From contig DFHD01000078.1 of assembly GCA_002372545.1 (NCBI GenBank), forward strand, positions 1-11,160: DNA of 11,160 nucleotides, given 5' to 3'. The number at the start of each line of letters is the position of its first letter. The first letter of the stretch is position 1. This stretch comes from Lachnospiraceae bacterium UBA3732 (GTDB taxonomy: Bacteria > Bacillota > Clostridia > Lachnospirales > Lachnospiraceae). Shown here in pieces: positions 6,863 to 11,160 of the stretch. A model generated the notes under the pieces. The model saw only the letters and a program-made list of their open reading frames with translations. It ran no database searches and was not told the DNA's origin. Both the position numbers and the translations under genes were made by a program.

Positions 6863-7975
6863 ATGGAAGAAAAAAGACCTTTTGTAGACTGGGAAACCAT
6901 GAACCGCTTTATGATCGATGCATTTACCGGTTATGGGGTGCCGGAGGAGGATGCGGCAATCTGCGCGGATGTTCTTTTGGAATCGGATCGGCGGGGGATC
7001 GAAAGCCATGGCTGCAACCGCTTTAAACCGATCTATATCGACCGGATCGTGAAGGGAACGCTGCTTCCTGTCACAGAGATGGAAATCTTAAAGGAAACGC
7101 CAACAACGGTAGTGATGGACGCACATGACGGTATGGGCATGGTGGCCAGCTATCATATGATGAAAAAACTGATCGAAAAGGCAAAGGCCTTTGGCATGGC
7201 CGGCGGCGCTATCCGGAATTCCACGCATTACGGCATTGCCGGATACTGGACCGGTATGGCTGCGAAGGAAGGCCTGATCGGCGTGACCGGTACCAATGCC
7301 AGACCGTCCATTGCGCCCACCTTCGGCGTGGAGAACATGATGGGGACAAATCCGCTTACCTTTTCGCTTCCCACAGATGAGGAATTTCCCTTCTGTCTGG
7401 ACTGCGCGACATCCATTGTGCAGAGAGGCAGGATCGAGTATTATGCCAGAGAAGGAAGGCCGACGCCTGCCGGCACAGTAATCTCGGAAAACGGTGAAGC
7501 TATGACGGACAGCCAGGCAATCTTGAAGGCTCTGGTGGATGGAACCGCGGCTCTTGCTCCCCTCGGCGGGATCGGCGAGGAGCTGGCCGGTTACAAGGGC
7601 TACGGCTATGCGGCGGTTGTGGAGATCCTTTCTGCGGCGCTTTCCGGCGGTGAGTTCATGAAGGCGCTCAGCGGCGTAAATGCCGAGGGTAAGCCCTCCA
7701 TGTACCATCTTGGCCATTTCTTCTTCGTTGTGGATCCCGAAGCCTTTATGGGTCTGGAGACCTTCAAAAAGACGGCAGGCGAGATCTGCCGGGCACTCCG
7801 GGCATCGAAAAAAGCCCCGGGAGAGGACAGGATATATACGGCCGGAGAGAAGGAATATGACGCATGGCTTTTCCGGAAGGATAAAGGCGTTCCGGTAGGG
7901 GAAGGCGTGCAGAAGGATATGATCGCTGTAAGGGACGCTCTCGGCCTGGATTATCATTTTCCGTTTGAAAAATAA
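6863..7975 (+). CDS. Ldh2-family (malate/L-lactate dehydrogenase type) NAD(P)-dependent oxidoreductase
   Basis: This 370-residue protein belongs to the Ldh2/malate dehydrogenase type 2 family, which is unrelated in fold to classical lactate dehydrogenase and oxidises or reduces 2-hydroxy/2-keto acids with NAD(P). Family hallmarks are ESHG (residues 47-50), the active-site-type NSTHYGIAGYW (119-129, His122), GTNP (161-164), LDCATSIVQRGRIE (179-192) and LAPLGG...YKGYG (231-248). Length fits the family. The true substrate (malate, lactate, ureidoglycolate, diketogulonate or other) cannot be told from sequence alone, and the neighbours give no pathway clue. It lies immediately after a terminator with no room for a normal promoter. 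It is followed by a 70-base gap and the PAP2 gene. Confidence 0.93.
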   Translation: MEEKRPFVDWETMNRFMIDAFTGYGVPEEDAAICADVLLESDRRGIESHGCNRFKPIYIDRIVKGTLLPVTEMEILKETPTTVVMDAHDGMGMVASYHMMKKLIEKAKAFGMAGGAIRNSTHYGIAGYWTGMAAKEGLIGVTGTNARPSIAPTFGVENMMGTNPLTFSLPTDEEFPFCLDCATSIVQRGRIEYYAREGRPTPAGTVISENGEAMTDSQAILKALVDGTAALAPLGGIGEELAGYKGYGYAAVVEILSAALSGGEFMKALSGVNAEGKPSMYHLGHFFFVVDPEAFMGLETFKKTAGEICRALRASKKAPGEDRIYTAGEKEYDAWLFRKDKGVPVGEGVQKDMIAVRDALGLDYHFPFEK

Positions 7976-8045
7976 TTCCGTAAAATACGTAAAACAATTA
8001 CTTGCGAATGATATGATAGATATGGTTAAATGGTGATATGAACTG

Positions 8046-8978
8046 ATGGCTGCGAATACTTTTTTCTTTAACTGGGAGGTCGATCTGCTCATCTGGCTGC
8101 AGGCGCATGCCGGTTCTGTGATCATAAAGATTGCAAAGCTTATGGCGTATTTCGGCGATGAGTTTGTCATGATCGCTCTGCTTGGATTTTTATACTGGTG
8201 CTGGGATAAGGAGCTGGGCCGTTTTTTGGGAACGGGCATGGCCATGGGCATCGTGGCGGGGCCGATGATCAAGAATACCATGCTCCGCAAAAGACCATAT
8301 ATGGATCATGACAGAATAGCCTGCTATAAGCCGGTGGCGCCGGATGCCGGGCTCTATGATATTTCCGCCCAGGGCTATTCCTTCCCCAGTATGCATTCTT
8401 CGAATTCCGCCATCATGTTCGGCTCCCTTATCTGGGGGAAAACGGCAAAGTGGTATATCCGCCTTCCGGCAATCCTTATGCCGGTCCTGGTCGGCGTATC
8501 CAGATGCGTGGTGGGCGTGCATTATCCTACAGATGTTCTGGCCGGCTGGATACTGGGTCTTGTCATTTTGTATATTAATGGCTTTTTGTATAAAAGGTTT
8601 GAACATAGAGGAAGGGTGAATCTGGTCATCTTTCTCCTTTCCCTCACCGGTATATTTTTCTGCCGGTCAGAAGATTATTTTACCGGACTCGGAGTGATGG
8701 CGGGCTATTTCCTTTCCATTCCGTTCGAAGAAAGATTTGTGCATTTTGATAATACCAGGAATCCCGTTAAGATGATGCTTCGCCTGGCCGGCGGATTCGG
8801 CCTGTTTTTCGGCATCAGTTATCTTCTGAAGAAACCCTTTTCCGAAGAGTTTCTGGAGACTGCGGAACTTGCATCCTTTATGGTCCGCTTCCTGAGATAC
8901 GCGATCGTCAGTTTTGTTGTTTTAGGCGTTTATCCCATTTTATTCCGCCCGGATAGATTAAAGCCGGAAATGGATTGA
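8046..8978 (+). CDS. PAP2-family membrane phosphatase
   Basis: This 310-residue polytopic membrane protein is a PAP2 (type 2 phosphatidic acid phosphatase) superfamily member. All three catalytic motifs are present: KxxxxxxRP (K76...R83-P84), PSMH (114-117) and SRxxxxxHxxxD (S152, R153, H159, D163). Enzymes of this family remove phosphate from lipid phosphates or undecaprenyl diphosphate at the membrane; which substrate applies here is unknown. The catalytic core is in the first ~180 residues. A further ~130-residue hydrophobic C-terminal extension contains several more predicted membrane segments. The ribosome binding site is weak (GGTGA at 8032-8036, 9 bases before ATG 8046). The upstream gap is 70 bases, AT-rich, with no convincing promoter. 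Confidence 0.93.
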   Translation: MAANTFFFNWEVDLLIWLQAHAGSVIIKIAKLMAYFGDEFVMIALLGFLYWCWDKELGRFLGTGMAMGIVAGPMIKNTMLRKRPYMDHDRIACYKPVAPDAGLYDISAQGYSFPSMHSSNSAIMFGSLIWGKTAKWYIRLPAILMPVLVGVSRCVVGVHYPTDVLAGWILGLVILYINGFLYKRFEHRGRVNLVIFLLSLTGIFFCRSEDYFTGLGVMAGYFLSIPFEERFVHFDNTRNPVKMMLRLAGGFGLFFGISYLLKKPFSEEFLETAELASFMVRFLRYAIVSFVVLGVYPILFRPDRLKPEMD

Positions 8979-9016
8979 AGTAGAAGTAAAGGCTATATTT
9001 TTATACAGGTGTGTGA

Positions 9017-11160
9017 ATGAGAAAAATCTGGAAAATTGTGATCGGCGGATTGGGCCAGAAGATTTTTAATATGGTTCTGATTACCATCATCCTTATGGTG
9101 GGTGTTTTTTCGGGTGTACTGATCTATCAGTTTTATAATTTGAAAGGACTGATCGCCAAAACAGATGAGAAACAGATGGATTCCATATCCCTGACAACCC
9201 AGCAGATCATGGATGGCGTGCTGGATTCCAATATGACCAGGGAAGCGCTGATGGAAGCTGAAATCGCGGATGGTGCATTCCGGAATCTGAAATCCACAGT
9301 AACGCTTCTTGCGGACTATACGAAGGTGGTGCTTGAGCATCCGGAGGATTATAAGGACAAATTCGTGGATCTTCCCGATGCCTCTCGCGATGGTGAGGTT
9401 TATCTGCAGCTTCTGCACGCAAACGGCGTAAATGTAAATTCGCCGGAGATTGCCGAAAAAATCCGGCTTCTGGGCAATATGTCGGACATGATGGTGAACC
9501 TGTATAATGCAGCGGATATCAACGCCTGCTTTGTGGGACTCCCCAACGGGGTATTCCTGATCACCGATGAACGGTCCGGCTCCAAATTTGATGAAAACGG
9601 CAAGATCAGAAATATGCCGGTGACGGAGCGTGACTGGTATGTGAAGGCTGAAGAGCTGGGTGATGTGTATTTCTCCAATGTGGAAACGGATTTTGTTACC
9701 GGAAAGCCCGGTATTGTCTGTTCCATCCCCATCTATGTGGATGGCAGGCTGGAGGCAGTTGTAGGGGCGGATTATTTTCTGGATACCATGGATGAGGCTG
9801 TCCAGGCCACTGCGGAGGAGGATAACACGCTTGTCTGTATTCTGAATCAGAACGGACAGGTGATCTTCGCCCCCGGAGGCCAGACGGCGTTTACCGTGGA
9901 AAAAGGGGACGATAGTGCAGATCTCCGCAGCAGCTCGAATAAGGAGCTTGCGCAGTTTGTTACGGATGTCCTTCAGGCGCCTACGGACTGCCGGCGGATA
10001 CAGGTGGGACAGGATGCTTATTATATGTGCGGCGCGCCGCTGAGTACGCTCGGATGGGCAGTCGTCAACTTTGTGGATGATGCCAAGGTGCATATTCCGG
10101 CACAGATGCTGAAGGATAATTACAATGAGATCAATGAAAAGTCGCAGAGTGATTTCCGGAAGAGCCTGAAAAAATCGGAGAGTGTTGTCGGACTGATCCT
10201 GCTTGGTAATCTGCTTCTGATCTTCTTTGTAGAGTCTCTGCTGATCAAGAGGATCGTGAGACCGCTTAATACGATCACAAAGAGAATATCGGAGCTGAAC
10301 GAAACTAGTCCGCAGTTCATGATGGAGGATTCCTTCCGCACAGGAGATGAGATTGAGGTTCTGGCGCAGTCCTTTGCCGATATTTCGGAAAAGACTGTCC
10401 GCTATATGGACGCCGTGCAGGTGGCGGCGAGAGAAAAGGAGAGGATGGAAACCGAGCTGGGTATGGCAACAGCCATTCAGGCCAGCCAGGTGCCCCATCT
10501 CTTCCCGGCCTTCCCCAACCGGAAGGACTTTGATATATACGCCAGTATGACCCCCGCAAAGGAGGTTGGCGGCGATTTCTATGACTTTTTCCTGCTGGAT
10601 GAGGAACACATCGTTCTGGTGATGGCGGATGTATCCGGCAAGGGAGTTCCCGCAGCCCTGTTCATGATGGTCTCAAAAATCCTTATCCGGAACCGGGTTC
10701 AGAGCGGTGAGTCGCTTGAAGAAGCGGTTGCCAACGTGAACCGTCAGCTTATGGAAGGAAATGAAACCAGCATGTTTGTTACCCTCTGGATCGCGATCGT
10801 GGATGTAACAAACGGCAAGGGAATTGCCATAAACGCCGGTCATGAACATCCGGTGATCAGAAGGGCCGGAGGTAAATATGAACTTGTAAAGTACAGGCAT
10901 TCTCCCGCAGTTGCGGTAATGGAGGATATCCCCTTCAAATCGCACACCTTTGAGCTTTCGCCGGGAGATAGCATTTTTGTATATACGGATGGTGTGCCTG
11001 AGGCAACCAACCATGATAAGCAGCTGATGGGCCTTGACCGGATGGTGGATGCCCTCAATGAGAATCCGGATGCTGCGCCGGAAGAGGTGCTGAAGAACAT
11101 GATGAATGCCATCAATTCGTTTACTGCCGGGGCAGAGCAGTTTGACGATATTACCATGCT
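9017..11160 (+). CDS. Membrane sensor Ser/Thr phosphatase: Cache-like domain, HAMP, SpoIIE/PP2C (3'-truncated)
   Basis: The frame is open from ATG 9017 to the window end (714 full codons), so the gene lacks only its last part. An in-frame TGA sits directly before the ATG, fixing this start; the ribosome binding site is weak (AGGTG, 9007-9011). Membrane helix 1 is about residues 15-38, then a large extracellular Cache-like sensory region (about 45-385), membrane helix 2 (about 388-412) and a HAMP linker (about 411-468, with RIVRPLNTI and GDEIEVL). The C-terminal SpoIIE/RsbU-type PP2C phosphatase has GGDFYDFF (Asp520), MADVSGKG (Asp538), YTDGVPEA (Asp658) and EQFDDIT (Asp710/711), all metal-site positions. 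Such enzymes dephosphorylate an anti-sigma-factor antagonist. No such partner is seen here. It probably belongs with the preceding gene, which ends 38 bases upstream. Confidence 0.94.
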   Translation, partial: MRKIWKIVIGGLGQKIFNMVLITIILMVGVFSGVLIYQFYNLKGLIAKTDEKQMDSISLTTQQIMDGVLDSNMTREALMEAEIADGAFRNLKSTVTLLADYTKVVLEHPEDYKDKFVDLPDASRDGEVYLQLLHANGVNVNSPEIAEKIRLLGNMSDMMVNLYNAADINACFVGLPNGVFLITDERSGSKFDENGKIRNMPVTERDWYVKAEELGDVYFSNVETDFVTGKPGIVCSIPIYVDGRLEAVVGADYFLDTMDEAVQATAEEDNTLVCILNQNGQVIFAPGGQTAFTVEKGDDSADLRSSSNKELAQFVTDVLQAPTDCRRIQVGQDAYYMCGAPLSTLGWAVVNFVDDAKVHIPAQMLKDNYNEINEKSQSDFRKSLKKSESVVGLILLGNLLLIFFVESLLIKRIVRPLNTITKRISELNETSPQFMMEDSFRTGDEIEVLAQSFADISEKTVRYMDAVQVAAREKERMETELGMATAIQASQVPHLFPAFPNRKDFDIYASMTPAKEVGGDFYDFFLLDEEHIVLVMADVSGKGVPAALFMMVSKILIRNRVQSGESLEEAVANVNRQLMEGNETSMFVTLWIAIVDVTNGKGIAINAGHEHPVIRRAGGKYELVKYRHSPAVAVMEDIPFKSHTFELSPGDSIFVYTDGVPEATNHDKQLMGLDRMVDALNENPDAAPEEVLKNMMNAINSFTAGAEQFDDITM

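Noticed and set aside
7976..8045. Possible promoter before the PAP2 gene (TATGAT at 8012-8017, TTGCGA at 8002-8007)
   Set aside because: TATGAT has no reasonable -35 at 17 bases, and TTGCGA has only a poor -10 downstream. Not supported.
8038..8046. Two-codon upstream frame (ATG AAC TGA) ending on the PAP2 ATG
   Set aside because: The weak ribosome binding site is only 1 base from this ATG, and the AT-rich stretch contains several chance ATGs.
7088..8290. Antisense open frame (400 codons) across the dehydrogenase and PAP2 genes
   Set aside because: It spans two clear + strand genes and shows no domain of its own.
8993..10609. Long antisense open frame (538 codons) across the sensor-phosphatase gene
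   Set aside because: The + strand encodes a recognisable HAMP/SpoIIE protein here. The antisense peptide shows no recognisable domain and is a shadow caused by codon use on the + strand.

Overview
The window looks like the chromosome of a low-to-mid GC Gram-positive anaerobe, most likely a Clostridia/Lachnospiraceae-type bacterium. The reasons are strong AGGAGG-type ribosome binding sites, Firmicutes-style promoter and terminator, a GGDEF domain with the clostridial-looking variant MDVNFLKRAND, and a SpoIIE-type phosphatase. This taxonomic call is inference from style; there is no rRNA or marker gene. All eight genes I accept lie on the + strand. Both ends of the window cut through genes.

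Region 1 (1-4616): a very large Asn/Gln-rich modular protein, already open at the first base, runs to 3979. It alternates N/Q-rich linkers with short helical modules that share a [KR]LTxEE-like motif, and ends in a charged, partly coiled-coil domain. A 208-bp block at the window start is repeated almost exactly 1644 bp later. Directly behind it, with a very strong ribosome binding site and a GTG start, is a small polytopic membrane protein with an HExxH motif, resembling the M50/site-2 protease group.

Region 2 (4690-6263): a soluble diguanylate-cyclase-type GGDEF protein with an N-terminal sensory part, overlapping by 4 bases a small bacterial PH-domain protein (translational coupling).

Region 3 (6279-6842): a self-contained transcription unit with a perfect-consensus promoter (TTGACA-N17-TATAAT), a leader that can fold, one small membrane protein gene and a strong intrinsic terminator.

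Region 4 (6863-11160): an Ldh2-family (malate/lactate-type) dehydrogenase whose ribosome binding site begins only 8 bases after that terminator, then a PAP2-family membrane phosphatase with all three catalytic motifs. Last comes a membrane-anchored sensor (extracellular Cache-like domain, HAMP, SpoIIE/PP2C phosphatase) that runs off the right edge.

Two signalling proteins (GGDEF and SpoIIE-type) sit within 5 kb of each other, but no partner such as an anti-sigma factor, STAS protein or c-di-GMP receptor is visible. The most unusual item is the giant N/Q-rich modular protein and its adjacent membrane protease. The rest are recognisable families. No tRNA, rRNA, CRISPR array, insertion sequence or phage gene was seen. 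No gap between genes exceeds about 135 bases.
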